NCBI RefSeq assembly: GCF_900626075.1
Contig: NZ_UYZY01000006.1
Coordinates: forward strand, 62,001 to 126,000
DNA length: 64,000 bases
Origin: Clostridium transplantifaecale
GTDB lineage: Bacteria > Bacillota > Clostridia > Lachnospirales > Lachnospiraceae
Direction: 5' to 3'
A program made the position numbers and the translations under genes. Position 1 is the first letter of the stretch; each line of letters opens with the position of its first letter. Positions 9,808 to 18,501 of the stretch are shown in pieces. The notes below the pieces were generated by a model that was not told the origin of the DNA, did not search any database, and was given only the letters and a program-made list of their open reading frames with translations.

Positions 9808-9862
9808 GGGATTTTCACGCAAAACACGTGAAAACACCTCGCGGAATGTATTATGGCTGAAC
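9808..9862 (-). repeat. Dispersed repeat, copy 2
   Basis: Holds the core GTGAAAACACCTCGCGGAAT (9828-9847) preceded by a TTTTCACG/CGTGAAAA hairpin. The ~40-base unit matches 52189-52229 with about five differences. On the minus strand it follows the layout ...AACAGTTCA - ATTCCGCGAGGTGTTTTCACGTG, as in copies 1 and 8. It lies between asparaginase and the amidohydrolase. Confidence 0.75.
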
Positions 9863-9905
9863 TGTTATCTCACCTAGGATCTTTCTGAACAGCAGGAGAA
9901 AAAAC

Positions 9906-11201
9906 ATGAACGAGACAGAAAAACAAATATTAAATATCATTGATGAACACCGTGAAGAACTGATTTCCATGGGGAATGCACTCTATACCCGCGCAGAGCG
10001 TGGATTCGCCGAAGTAAATACCTCCGCTTTTATTGCAGAACAACTGAAAAAGTTCGGTTTATCCGTCCGTACCGGCCTGGCTGGAACAGGGCTCCGCGCT
10101 TCCGTCGGCAAAGAGGGCAGTGTAAATCTCGCCCTGATCAGTGAGCTGGATGGAATTCTCTGCCCCTCCCACCCGCAGGCCGCTCCCGACGGAATGAGTC
10201 ATGCCTGCGGCCATCATGCCCAGATGATAGCGATGCTCGGGGCCGCAATTGCCCTGACGGCTCCGGAAGTTGCCGGTAAGCTGGACGGACTGGCCACCTT
10301 TTTTGCCGTACCATCCGAGGAATTTCTCAGTGAGGATATACGCTGCGGGCTGAGGGAAAAAAAGATTTCCACCCATTCCGGAGGAAAGGCCGAACTGATC
10401 TCCCGCGGCTGTTTTGAGGACATTGATATAGCGATAACCACACACGCCCATATGCTGCCTTTCAGTGAATATGATTTCGTCCTCGGCAACAACGCCTGCA
10501 CCGGATTCATTGGAAAAACGGCGACATTTTACGGCAAAGCCGCCCATGCGGCAGGAGCTCCCCATGAAGGAATCAATGCAATGAATGCGGCCGCCCTGGC
10601 CCTCAGCGCTCTCGGCATGATACGCGAAACATTCCAGGAAAAAGATTATGTCCGGGTGCATCCTATTATGAAAGAAGCCGGTTCTGCCGTCAACGTCGTG
10701 CCCGATAAAGCCATTCTCGATATGATGGTGCGGGCCGGCAGCCTGAAAGCCGTCGCCGAAGTATCTGAGAAAACGGACCGCGCCTTCAAAGGAGCTGCCT
10801 ATGCCATCGGCGCCGAGGTTGAGATTAAAGATGTGCCCGGCTATCTGCCCGTCATTGAACGCCTGCCGGATCAGGTCATGATAGACGCCGCCGGGCTCAT
10901 CGGCAGCTCCATCCGCTGGACTTCCATCACACCCGGCCAGGAAAATATGACTTCCACCGATGTCGGCGACCTGACCCACCTGATACCGGTGCTCAATTTT
11001 ACCTTCGGCGGATTCGAGGGCGCACTGCACAGCAAAGATTTCCGCCTGACCGATGAGGAAAAGGCTTTTGTAAATCCCGCCAAACTGATGGCTCTTACCG
11101 CTTACCGCCTTCTGACAAACCAGGCAAAAGAAGCAAGGCAGATTCTTAAGGATTTTACACCGGCTCTTACAATTGAGGAGTACCTTGATTATATAAAATA
11201 A
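9906..11201 (+). CDS. M20 family amidohydrolase (AbgA/AbgB-like)
   Basis: 431 residues. M20 family hydrolases cleave amide bonds of N-acyl or peptide-like substrates with two metal ions. The dinuclear-site motif MSHACGHHAQM is near residues 99-109; PSEEF near 137-141 carries the general base Glu; HAAGAPHEGINAMNAA marks the dimerisation lid. The plain SHACGH and the EGALHS end recall the aminobenzoyl-glutamate utilisation subfamily. It has a GGAG site (CAGCAGGAGAAAAAACATG). It lies back to back with two M20 genes and AbgT on the opposite strand, suggesting a shared substrate class. Substrate unknown. Confidence 0.8.
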   Translation: MNETEKQILNIIDEHREELISMGNALYTRAERGFAEVNTSAFIAEQLKKFGLSVRTGLAGTGLRASVGKEGSVNLALISELDGILCPSHPQAAPDGMSHACGHHAQMIAMLGAAIALTAPEVAGKLDGLATFFAVPSEEFLSEDIRCGLREKKISTHSGGKAELISRGCFEDIDIAITTHAHMLPFSEYDFVLGNNACTGFIGKTATFYGKAAHAAGAPHEGINAMNAAALALSALGMIRETFQEKDYVRVHPIMKEAGSAVNVVPDKAILDMMVRAGSLKAVAEVSEKTDRAFKGAAYAIGAEVEIKDVPGYLPVIERLPDQVMIDAAGLIGSSIRWTSITPGQENMTSTDVGDLTHLIPVLNFTFGGFEGALHSKDFRLTDEEKAFVNPAKLMALTAYRLLTNQAKEARQILKDFTPALTIEEYLDYIK

Positions 11202-11410
11202 AGCGTATCCTTTTATCTGTTGAACTATGGCAGAAATTGCCGGTTACAATGCAAAACTGCATTGCAGGAATAAAAATCCGGATGCCTTGAAACGGCATCG
11301 ACTTGTATTGTAATTATAACTTTACGACGACGGAATGGCAAGAACTATTTCTTTCCTCCGCATCCGTTACTGGGCATAGTATGCCCAGTAACACGCTTCC
11401 CCTGTTTCTC
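11202..11410. other. Convergent intergenic spacer with three hairpins
   Basis: Between two convergent M20 genes. It contains CAATGC/GCATTG, GATGCC/GGCATC (11281-11299) and a perfect 13-bp-arm palindrome at 11366-11392 (GTTACTGGGCATA then its complement) that shares the GTTACTG...CCCAGTAACACGC pattern with 39397-39427. None has a clear T-run. They may serve as weak bidirectional terminators. Confidence 0.5.
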
Positions 11411-12598
11411 TCATCCATTCAGATAATCTATCGCGAACTGCACATAGATTCCCGTTCCATTCGGAAGCTGTTCCTCATCTACCTCGAAATCAGGATGATG
11501 ATGCACACAGCAGATTCCCTTTTCCTTGTTTCTCACTCCTAAAAATCCATAAACTCCGGGGACCTTCTCCATCAGAACGGAAAAATCCTCCGCACCCGTC
11601 ATTTTATCCAAATGAACAAGGGCCGCTTTTCCCATCTGTTTCTCCGCCGCGCTTCTCGCTATTTTATTTAAATCCTCATGGTCGTTAATAACCGGTCCCG
11701 GGAAAAAGCAGTATTCCGTCTCCGCCTCGCAGCCGTATGCCATGGCTATGCCTGAGGCCATATCGGTGATGAGCTTTGGCAGGCTCTTTCTGAACTCTCT
11801 TTTAAACGTCCTGGTGGTTCCCACCAGTTCCACCTGTCCGGCCAGAATATTGGACTGGGTTCCCCCATTCATCATCCCCACCGACAGTACAAAGGTGTTC
11901 TGCGGGTTATTAACACGGCTTACCAGAGTCTGAAGCGCCATAACAACGGCGGCCGCTCCTACGACGGCATCCTTTCCCTCGTGAGGGGCGCTTCCGTGTG
12001 AGGAGCAGCCCTTGATCCGGATTGTAAAACGGTCGCTGGACGCCATCCTCTCCCCGTCCTCAAAATTGACGCAGCCGGAGTCCAGGAGCGCCCACACATG
12101 CATTCCGAAAATTGCATCCACGCCGTCCAGTGCGCCGTTATCCACATAATGCTTTGATTCTATCCCGACTTCCTCTCCCATCTGGAAGAGCAGTTTCACT
12201 GTACCCGAAAATTCATCCCTGTGAGACGAAAGGATTTTTGCAGCCGCCAGAAGCATGGCCATATGGCAGTCATGGCCGCAGGCATGCATCACGCCCGGAT
12301 TCTGTGAGGAGTACTCTTTATTCTGCGGCTCGGTGATCGGCAGGGCATCTATATCCGCCCGCAGCATCACGGTTTTTCCCGCCCCCGGTTCCCCGCCCGG
12401 ACGGGTTCCCTCGATGGTTCCCACCGCACCGGTGCAGTCGTCAAATGTGCGGACCGGAATGCCCATTGCCTCCAGTTCTCTTACGATATGTTCCGTTTTC
12501 CCCGCCTCTTCCTTTGATACCTCAGGATGCGCGTGGAAAAAGCGGCGCTGCGTAAGTATATATTCCTTCTGTTCTCCTGCAAGTTCTTTTATATTCAC
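11411..12598 (-). CDS. M20 family amidohydrolase (second of tandem pair)
   Basis: 395 residues, the usual length of the IAA-amino acid hydrolase/N-acyl-amino acid amidohydrolase group. Motifs: RRFFHAHPEVSKEE near the N-terminus, ADIDALPI, MHACGHDCHMAM (metal and catalytic site), GEEVGIESKHYVDNG, and C-terminal TGAEDFSVLMEKVPGVYGFLG. The start is GTG, overlapping the stop of the upstream paralogue by 4 bases (GTGA), so translation is coupled. About 45 percent similar by eye to that gene, implying local duplication. It is the last gene of the abgT-M20-M20 operon. Confidence 0.85.
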   Translation of the reverse strand: MNIKELAGEQKEYILTQRRFFHAHPEVSKEEAGKTEHIVRELEAMGIPVRTFDDCTGAVGTIEGTRPGGEPGAGKTVMLRADIDALPITEPQNKEYSSQNPGVMHACGHDCHMAMLLAAAKILSSHRDEFSGTVKLLFQMGEEVGIESKHYVDNGALDGVDAIFGMHVWALLDSGCVNFEDGERMASSDRFTIRIKGCSSHGSAPHEGKDAVVGAAAVVMALQTLVSRVNNPQNTFVLSVGMMNGGTQSNILAGQVELVGTTRTFKREFRKSLPKLITDMASGIAMAYGCEAETEYCFFPGPVINDHEDLNKIARSAAEKQMGKAALVHLDKMTGAEDFSVLMEKVPGVYGFLGVRNKEKGICCVHHHPDFEVDEEQLPNGTGIYVQFAIDYLNG

Positions 12599-13809
12599 AG
12601 CGATTTCCCCTCCTCTTCCACTTCTCCGCCTTCCAGATAATCATAAGCAAACTGCGCATAGAGCGCCGCTCCTCTTGGCAGAAGTTTTTCATCCACACGG
12701 AAATGGACGGAGTGAACGGGATAAACGCTTCCGCACTCCTCATTATAATAGCCTATAAAACACAGCAGTCCCGGAACTTTTTCCATCAGAATGGACATGT
12801 CCTCGGAGCCCATTACCCTCGGCATCTTTTTAAGGACATCTTCTCCATACAGCTTCACTGCCGCCGCCCTGGCTGTTTCATTGAGTTCGAAGTCGTCATT
12901 ATTAACCGGAGGTTCAATCGGATTATTGATAAATTCAGCTCTGCATCCAAGCGCCTCCGCCGTGCCGCCGATGATTCTTCCCAGTTCCTTCTGAACCTTC
13001 TTTCTCATCTCCACTCCATATGTCCGGATGGTCCCTTCCATCTCCACGCGGTCGGCGATGATATTGAACTGGGTTCCGGCCTTCACCATACCCACCGATA
13101 CCACCATTGGATTCAGCGGATCATTTTCCCTGCTGACAAAGGTCTGTATATTCATGATAATCGAGCTGGCTGCCACGATAGCGTCGTGCCCCAGGTGCGG
13201 GGTGGAGCCGTGTGCCGAGGAGCCCTCCACAATGATTTTAAAATTGTCGCAGGACGCCATCCTGAATCCATCCTCGATATTCATAAAACCTGTTTCCATA
13301 CTGGCCCAGACGTGGATTCCCATCAGGGCGTCCACATCGTCCAGATATCCGTGATCTACATAGTAGTTCGCCCCATGGCAGGATTCTTCCGCCGACTGGA
13401 ATAAAAGTTTTACCGTGCCGCAGAGACCTTCACGATGGCCGCACAGTATACGGGCCGCCCCTAAAAGCATTGCGCTGTGGCAGTCGTGTCCGCAGGCATG
13501 CATTGCTCCCGGATTGCAGGAGGAAAATGCCTCCCCGCTCTCCTCGTTCAGCGGCAAGGCGTCAATGTCCGCCCTGAGCATTACCGTCTTTCCCGGTTTT
13601 TCTCCTCGGATCGTGCCAATCACGCCGTAATAATCGGGAAAACGCTGCGTTTCAATCCCCAGGCTTTCCAGTTCTTTCGTAATATACGCCGTCGTATCTT
13701 TTTCCTCAAAAGATACCTCCGCGTGGCTGTGTATCCAACGCCTCTTCTCGACGATATAATCACTCAGCCCCGCAGCCTCCTCTTTAAAATTCATACTGTT
13801 TCCTTTCAT
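12595..13809 (-). CDS. M20 family amidohydrolase (first of tandem pair)
   Basis: 404 residues. Same layout as its downstream paralogue: RRWIHSHAEVSFEE, RADIDALPLNEESGE, MHACGHDCHSAMLLGAA, the ANYYVDHGYLDDVDALMGIHVW stretch, and GSEDMSILMEKVPGLLCFIG. It probably hydrolyses an N-acylated amino acid or dipeptide in the cytosol. The start at 13809 has GGAG close by; a second ATG five codons on (13794) also has an AAAGGA site and is equally possible. It follows abgT by 108 bases with an intervening hairpin. Confidence 0.85.
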   Translation of the reverse strand: MKGNSMNFKEEAAGLSDYIVEKRRWIHSHAEVSFEEKDTTAYITKELESLGIETQRFPDYYGVIGTIRGEKPGKTVMLRADIDALPLNEESGEAFSSCNPGAMHACGHDCHSAMLLGAARILCGHREGLCGTVKLLFQSAEESCHGANYYVDHGYLDDVDALMGIHVWASMETGFMNIEDGFRMASCDNFKIIVEGSSAHGSTPHLGHDAIVAASSIIMNIQTFVSRENDPLNPMVVSVGMVKAGTQFNIIADRVEMEGTIRTYGVEMRKKVQKELGRIIGGTAEALGCRAEFINNPIEPPVNNDDFELNETARAAAVKLYGEDVLKKMPRVMGSEDMSILMEKVPGLLCFIGYYNEECGSVYPVHSVHFRVDEKLLPRGAALYAQFAYDYLEGGEVEEEGKSL

Positions 13810-13857
13810 TTATCTCCGGATCGTAAAATTCGGCAGCGGTAACGCACCAATTGCAAA

Positions 13858-13885
13858 GCGAGAAAAACCAGAAGGTTTTTCCCGC
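13858..13885 (-). terminator. Intra-operon hairpin between abgT and M20 genes
   Basis: GCGGGAAAAACC and GGTTTTTCTCGC form a 12-pair stem with one G-U pair and a four-base loop, followed on the minus strand by TTTGCAATT. The short T-run suggests partial termination, which would lower M20 expression relative to abgT. Confidence 0.45.
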
Positions 13886-13917
13886 CTTTCTTCCGTCTCC
13901 GGATTTTTTGTTATTGT

Positions 13918-15453
13918 TTACAGGAAAATTCCGCCGCCGGGACCCAGAGGCAGGTTAAACATTGCCCAGATTACCAGCAGAATTAGCCATGCGACCGTAA
14001 AGGTCACGGAATAAGGAATCATATTGGCTATAATTGTTCCCATACCCGTATCTTTCTCATATCTTCTGGCAAATCCGAGGATCAGCGGGAAATAATAGAA
14101 CAGAGGTGACAGCGGGTTGGTGATGGAGTCACCGATTCTGTATGCCACCTGTGTAACCGCGGGGTCATATCCCAGGATCATCATCATCGGTACAAATACG
14201 GGAGCCAGGATTGCCCATTTTGCCGACGCGGAACCGATGAACAGGTTGACGATACAGGAAACTATCACAAGACCCACGAGTAACGGAATACCGGTAAAGT
14301 TCATTGCCGTCAGCAGATCGGCGCCCTTGATGGCGATAATCGCCCCCAGGTTGCTCCAGCTGAAGTAATTTGTAAACTGCGCACAGAAGAAGCACAGCAG
14401 TATGTATGGGGCCATATCTTTAAATGCATCCACGATATCTGCAAATAACGCCTTGTCATTCTTGTATCTGCCGGATGCAAATCCGTATACCGCGCCGGGT
14501 ACAAAGAGAATGATAGATACTGTTACAATAATTCCGCTCATAAACGGAGAGGTGGATGCCATAAGGGAACCTGTTTCCGGGTCGCCGAGAACGGGATCGC
14601 TTCCGAGACACATTGCAATGATTACCACAACCGTAATCACGAAAGAAAGACCGGCCAGATTGAGGGCCTTATGCTGCTTTGGCGAAAGTTCGGCCGCCGC
14701 TTTATCATATTCATACTTACTTAAGTCCTGGCCCTCAAAACGCGGCGCCATGAATTTTTCCGTCAGGATTGTTCCCACGATGGAGAGTACGATACAGGAA
14801 GCAATCAGGAAATAATAGTTGATGGCGGGAGACGCCACATAATTCGGGTCAATCATCTGGGCCGCCGCCTCCGTATACCCGTAAGCCAGGGCGTCGGAAA
14901 GCCCGAGAGCCACGTTGGCGCAGAAACCTGCGGCCACACCGGCGTATGCGGTAAACATACCTAAAAGCGGATGCCTTCCCATTCCAAGATAAATGATGGC
15001 CGCCAGAGGAGGCATCACAACGAAAGCCGCATCCCCGGCAATATTGCCGTTGATTCCTACAAAAATAATTACAAATGTTACGAATGCCGGTGCTGCGCTT
15101 CCAAGCATCTTCTGCATAAACGCCGCCAGAAAACCGCTCTTTTCAGCCGCGCCGGAACCGATTACCGCTACAAGCACCATTCCCAGCGGAGCGAATCCTG
15201 AAAAGTTGGTTACCGCCTTGCTCCACATCATGCGGACGCCGGCCTTGGAAAACAGATTGACAACCGATAAGGTTTCTCCTGTTCCCGGATGGACCGCGGT
15301 GACCCCCATGGCGCTAAAAATACCGGATAACACTACGATGAGTGTCGCCAGAAGAACGAACAGCGTCGCCGGATCCGGAAGCTTGTTGCCCGCCACTTCG
15401 ATCCCGTTCAGGATCCGGTCAAGCAGCTTCTTTTTACCTTTTTCTTTACTCAT
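13918..15453 (-). CDS. AbgT family transporter
   Basis: 511 residues, the usual AbgT length, with about ten to twelve hydrophobic segments. AbgT members import p-aminobenzoyl-glutamate, and some export sulfonamides (family knowledge). It begins with a basic N-terminus, then RILNGIEVAGNKLPDPATLF, typical of the family, and later PLSPLFYYFPLILGFARRYE near the C-terminus. Two M20 hydrolases follow in the same operon, matching the AbgT plus AbgA/AbgB logic of import then cleavage. The ribosome site is GGAGGGTAAGTATATG. The real substrate may be another acyl-amino acid. Confidence 0.88.
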   Translation of the reverse strand: MSKEKGKKKLLDRILNGIEVAGNKLPDPATLFVLLATLIVVLSGIFSAMGVTAVHPGTGETLSVVNLFSKAGVRMMWSKAVTNFSGFAPLGMVLVAVIGSGAAEKSGFLAAFMQKMLGSAAPAFVTFVIIFVGINGNIAGDAAFVVMPPLAAIIYLGMGRHPLLGMFTAYAGVAAGFCANVALGLSDALAYGYTEAAAQMIDPNYVASPAINYYFLIASCIVLSIVGTILTEKFMAPRFEGQDLSKYEYDKAAAELSPKQHKALNLAGLSFVITVVVIIAMCLGSDPVLGDPETGSLMASTSPFMSGIIVTVSIILFVPGAVYGFASGRYKNDKALFADIVDAFKDMAPYILLCFFCAQFTNYFSWSNLGAIIAIKGADLLTAMNFTGIPLLVGLVIVSCIVNLFIGSASAKWAILAPVFVPMMMILGYDPAVTQVAYRIGDSITNPLSPLFYYFPLILGFARRYEKDTGMGTIIANMIPYSVTFTVAWLILLVIWAMFNLPLGPGGGIFL

Positions 15454-15519
15454 ATACTTACCCTCCTGTCTGATATAATATTATTTGATAATTCGCATAA
15501 TAATACATCATTTTGTGAT

Positions 15520-15568
15520 ATTGTATCAAAAATCACAGAACATGACAAGTTTTTTATGAGATGTCATG
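15520..15568 (-). promoter_or_regulatory. Promoter and overlapping inverted repeat for abgT operon
   Basis: Minus-strand -35 TTGTCA (15543-15548), 17-base spacer, -10 TACAAT (15520-15525). CATGACA/TGTCATG (15541-15568) is an inverted repeat that overlaps the -35 box, so it could be a repressor site. The binding protein is unknown. Confidence 0.65.
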
Positions 15569-15700
15569 AAACAATTATCGTCTTTACGCTGACAATTCAT
15601 GTCCCCTTTACCGGCAGAAAATTCATCCCCTCCCGTCTCATCTTTGTAACGCGGGCGAGCAGTCCTCCGCCGTCTCAGCCGCAGGCTGACGTTATTAATT

Positions 15701-15743
15701 TAAAAGCGGCCCGGACCCATGCAGGATGCAAAGTCCGAACCGC
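15701..15743 (-). terminator. Terminator of tex
   Basis: On the minus strand GCGGTTCGGAC pairs with GTCCGGGCCGC (11 pairs, two G-U) around a 17-base loop, followed by TTTTAAATT. It lies 40 bases after the tex stop codon. Confidence 0.65.
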
Positions 15744-15782
15744 CTGAAAATACCTGGTGAAATACCACCTTCTGAACAGTTA

Positions 15783-17927
15783 CTATTTTATTTTCATTGT
15801 CAGGGAAATTCTCTTTTTCCCCAGATCCACGCTCAGCACTTTGACTTCCACGACATCGCCGACACTGACCGCCTCCAGCGGATGTTTAATATACCGGTCC
15901 GTCATCTGGGAGATATGTACCAGTCCGTCCTGATGCACGCCGATATCCACAAAAGCGCCGAAATCGATGACATTTCTGACCGTCCCCTTGAGCACCATAC
16001 CGGGTGTCAAATCCTTCATATCCATGACGTCCGTCCTGAGGATCGGCTTCGGCATCTCATCACGCGGATCCCTGGCCGGTTTCTCCAGCTCGCTGACAAT
16101 GTCTCTCAGAGTAATCTCGCCTATATCCAGTTCCTGGGACAGCTTTTTATAGTCCGTCACTTTTCGGCTGATTCCCTTGATTCCTCCGGATGAAAGTTCT
16201 TTTATATCGTATCCGAGACGTTTCAGGAGCGCCTCGGCCGCCTTGTAACTCTCGGGATGCACGCTGGTCGTGTCCAGAGGGTTCTTCCCTCCCTGGATCC
16301 TCATGAATCCGGCACACTGTTCATATGCCTTTGGTCCCAGTTTGGCCACCTTGAGAAGCCCCCTGCGGCTGTCAAACACACCGTTCTCCTCACGGTAGGC
16401 AACGATATTTTTCGCAATCGTCTTATTGATTCCGGAAATGTACTCCAAAAGGGAGGCCGATGCAGTGTTCAAATCAACGCCCACCTTGTTTACACAGTCT
16501 TCCACGACGCCCTGAAGGGCCTCGCTCAGATTTTTCTGGTTCATGTCATGCTGGTACTGCCCCACACCGATAGACTTCGGATCGATCTTGACCAGCTCGG
16601 CCAGAGGATCCTGGAGTCTTCTGGCAATTGAAACCGCGCTTCTCTGCCCCACGTCAAACTGCGGGAACTCTTCCGTGGCCAGCTTACTGGCAGAGTACAC
16701 GGAGGCGCCTGCCTCGTTGACGATAATATACTGCACCTGCTCCGGAATCTCCTTTAAGAGTTCCACAATAATTTGCTCCGACTCTCTGGACGCGGTGCCG
16801 TTTCCTACGGAAATCAGGGAGACACCGTACTTCTTAATCAGGTTTTTCAGGATTTTCTTGGACTCTTCCACCTTATTCTGAGGAGCCGTCGGATAAATTA
16901 CCACCGTATCAAGTACTTTTCCGGTGGCATCCACCACCGCCAGTTTACAGCCCGTCCTGAATGCAGGATCCCATCCGAGTACAACGCGGCCCATGATCGG
17001 AGGCTGCATCAGAAGCTGCTCCAGGTTCTTCCCAAACACCTTGATTGCTCCCGCCTCAGCGTTTTCCGTCAGTTCGCTGCGAATTTCCCGCTCAATGGCA
17101 GGAGAAATCAGACGCTTATAGCTGTCCTCCGCCACTTCCCTCAGAATGCCCGATGTCTCGGGATTGTCCCTGGTAATCACTTTCTTTTCCAGGAAACGGA
17201 GAATTTTTTCCTCCGGCGCGGTAATCTTTACCGTCAGAATTTTTTCCTTCTCTCCCCTGTTGAGGGCAAGTATCCGGTGGCCGGCCGTCTTTTTCAGCGG
17301 CTCGGTGAAGTTATAATACATCTCATAGACGGATTCCGTCTTCTCATCGCGGGCGGAGGAATCGAGGGAACCCTCCTGAAACGTGGTCTTCCTGATATAA
17401 GTTCTGTATTCCGCCGTCTCTGCAATCCGCTCCGCCAGAATGTCCTTTGCCCCGTTAAGCGCATCCTCTGCGGTCAGGACGCCTTTTTCCTCCGAGATAT
17501 ATTTCTCGGCCTCTTTAAGGAGCGGTGTCTGCGTCATCTGCAGGCTGATCAGGTTGGCAAGAGGCTCCAGCCCCTTTTCCTTCGCAATGCTGGCTCTTGT
17601 CTTCCTCTTCGGCCTGTACGGAAGATAGAGATCCTCCACAGCCACCAGCGTTGCCGCCTCCAGAATCTTCTTTTCCAGCTCCGGGGTCAGCTTTTCCTGT
17701 TCGCGTATGGAATTAATAACCTGGGATTTGCGCTCCTCCAGGTTCCTTAAATATTTTAACCTTTCATCCAGATTACGCAGCACCTCATCATTCAGGGAGC
17801 CGGTGGCCTCCTTGCGGTAACGTGCGATAAAAGGGATGGTATTGCCTTCATCAATCAGTTTGACTGCAGCCTCTACCTGGCTGCGGTTAATCTGAAGTTC
17901 GTCCTTTAAAATTTGTATAATGTCCAT
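15783..17927 (-). CDS. tex: Tex family RNA-binding transcription accessory protein
   Basis: 714 residues, the typical Tex length. Order of domains: N-terminal helical Tex region (FIARYRKEATGSLNDEVLR), YqgF/RNase H-like domain near 325-430 (GWDPAFRTGCKLAVVDATGKVL, GNGTASRESE), helix-hairpin-helix repeats near 495-560 (NTASASLLEYISGINKTIAKNIV) and a C-terminal S1 domain (GMVLKGTVRNVIDFGAFVDIGVHQDGLVH). It is a nucleic-acid-binding factor linked to transcription in other bacteria; the exact role is unsettled. Single-gene unit with its own promoter (17987-18015) and terminator. Confidence 0.95.
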   Translation of the reverse strand: MDIIQILKDELQINRSQVEAAVKLIDEGNTIPFIARYRKEATGSLNDEVLRNLDERLKYLRNLEERKSQVINSIREQEKLTPELEKKILEAATLVAVEDLYLPYRPKRKTRASIAKEKGLEPLANLISLQMTQTPLLKEAEKYISEEKGVLTAEDALNGAKDILAERIAETAEYRTYIRKTTFQEGSLDSSARDEKTESVYEMYYNFTEPLKKTAGHRILALNRGEKEKILTVKITAPEEKILRFLEKKVITRDNPETSGILREVAEDSYKRLISPAIEREIRSELTENAEAGAIKVFGKNLEQLLMQPPIMGRVVLGWDPAFRTGCKLAVVDATGKVLDTVVIYPTAPQNKVEESKKILKNLIKKYGVSLISVGNGTASRESEQIIVELLKEIPEQVQYIIVNEAGASVYSASKLATEEFPQFDVGQRSAVSIARRLQDPLAELVKIDPKSIGVGQYQHDMNQKNLSEALQGVVEDCVNKVGVDLNTASASLLEYISGINKTIAKNIVAYREENGVFDSRRGLLKVAKLGPKAYEQCAGFMRIQGGKNPLDTTSVHPESYKAAEALLKRLGYDIKELSSGGIKGISRKVTDYKKLSQELDIGEITLRDIVSELEKPARDPRDEMPKPILRTDVMDMKDLTPGMVLKGTVRNVIDFGAFVDIGVHQDGLVHISQMTDRYIKHPLEAVSVGDVVEVKVLSVDLGKKRISLTMKIK

Positions 17928-17986
17928 TCTGTTTCCTCACTTTATGTCGTAGCACTAACAGTTCCACTATTTTCCTGTGCGAGATT

Positions 17987-18015
17987 ATTATACAGGATTC
18001 TTTATCAGGGTGCAA
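17987..18015 (-). promoter_or_regulatory. Sigma-A promoter for tex
   Basis: Minus-strand -35 TTGCAC (18010-18015), 17-base spacer, perfect -10 TATAAT (17987-17992), about 60 bases before the start codon. Confidence 0.75.
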
Positions 18016-18034
18016 GATGAGAATAAGGGGGGAT

Positions 18035-18241
18035 TATTCTTCAGTTCCGGGCGGGGGTTGTGATGCGGGGGATACGGACGAAAGAAATCTGCTGCGGGGA
18101 CCGCTTGCGCTTATGGAATGCGCAGCGGATGCTAAGACACCATAAGACGGCGTCCAAGCACCGGCGGATTCCAACGTCCCCTCCGCAGATTTTTTCTTCC
18201 TCCTCCCCCGCCGGGCAGGTTATGGCCGGAACTGAAGATGC
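18035..18241. repeat. GC-rich nested inverted repeat of about 207 bp, unknown function
   Basis: Outer arms TCTTCAGTTCCGG (18038-18050) and CCGGAACTGAAGA (18226-18238) are perfect complements. Inside are GCGGGGG (18051-18057) with CCCCCGC (18205-18211), AATCTGC (18086-18092) with GCAGATT (18185-18191) continuing through GGGGAC/GTCCCC, and CTTATGG (18110-18116) with CCATAAG (18140-18146). The element lies between the divergent promoters of tex and pfl and is much richer in GC than its surroundings. It could be a miniature mobile element or a structured RNA. I recognise no family. Confidence 0.6.
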
Positions 18242-18330
18242 GAAGGTTTTCGGGCACCCTGGGGGGCTTGCGGCGGCGAATTGGGCTGTGGCGGAAATCC
18301 CCTTTCCCTTGAATCCTCAATTAAATTTTC

Positions 18331-18359
18331 TTGACAAATTTCTTTTAACTGGCTATATT
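18331..18359 (+). promoter_or_regulatory. Sigma-A promoter for riboswitch-pflA-pflB
   Basis: Perfect -35 TTGACA (18331-18336), 17-base spacer, -10 TATATT (18354-18359). Transcription would begin near 18366, just before the first riboswitch helix. Confidence 0.8.
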
Positions 18360-18371
18360 AAAAAACAAGGT

Positions 18372-18441
18372 GATCATATGACTGACGGAACAAGTGGAAA
18401 ACCACGTGGAGTATGATCGAAAACCGGCCGACCGTCTGGGC
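18372..18441 (+). promoter_or_regulatory. ZTP (pfl motif) riboswitch
   Basis: P1 pairs GATCATA (18372-18378) with TATGATC (18412-18418). P2 is GTGG/CCAC (18394-18405). GACGG (18384-18388) forms the pseudoknot with CCGTC (18432-18436), followed by the conserved CUGGGC. This matches the pfl-motif consensus, which senses ZTP/ZMP, a sign of 10-formyl-tetrahydrofolate shortage, and is classically found before pfl genes. The pseudoknot strand is also the 5' arm of the terminator at 18427-18469, so ligand binding should favour readthrough. Confidence 0.9.
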
Positions 18442-18469
18442 AGAAAAGCCCGGACAGTCGGCTTTTTTT
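18427..18469 (+). terminator. Riboswitch-controlled terminator before pflA
   Basis: GCCGACCGTCTGGGC pairs with GCCCGGACAGTCGGC around AGAAAA, followed by seven Ts. The 5' arm overlaps the conserved pseudoknot strand of the ZTP aptamer, making the two structures mutually exclusive. Confidence 0.9.
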
Positions 18470-18501
18470 GATCTTTTTTCTGAGAAAAGGAGGTTTTTCA
18501 C

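Noticed and set aside
10059..11030. 323-residue frame antisense to the plus-strand M20 gene
   Set aside because: Shadow of a clear M20 coding frame; no ribosome site and no recognisable motif.
16773..17750. 325-residue frame antisense to tex
   Set aside because: Cys/Arg/Phe-rich composition typical of an antisense shadow; tex is unambiguous.
18060..18416. 118-residue plus-strand frame between tex and pflA
   Set aside because: It runs through the nested inverted repeat, the pfl promoter and the riboswitch aptamer; no protein-like features.
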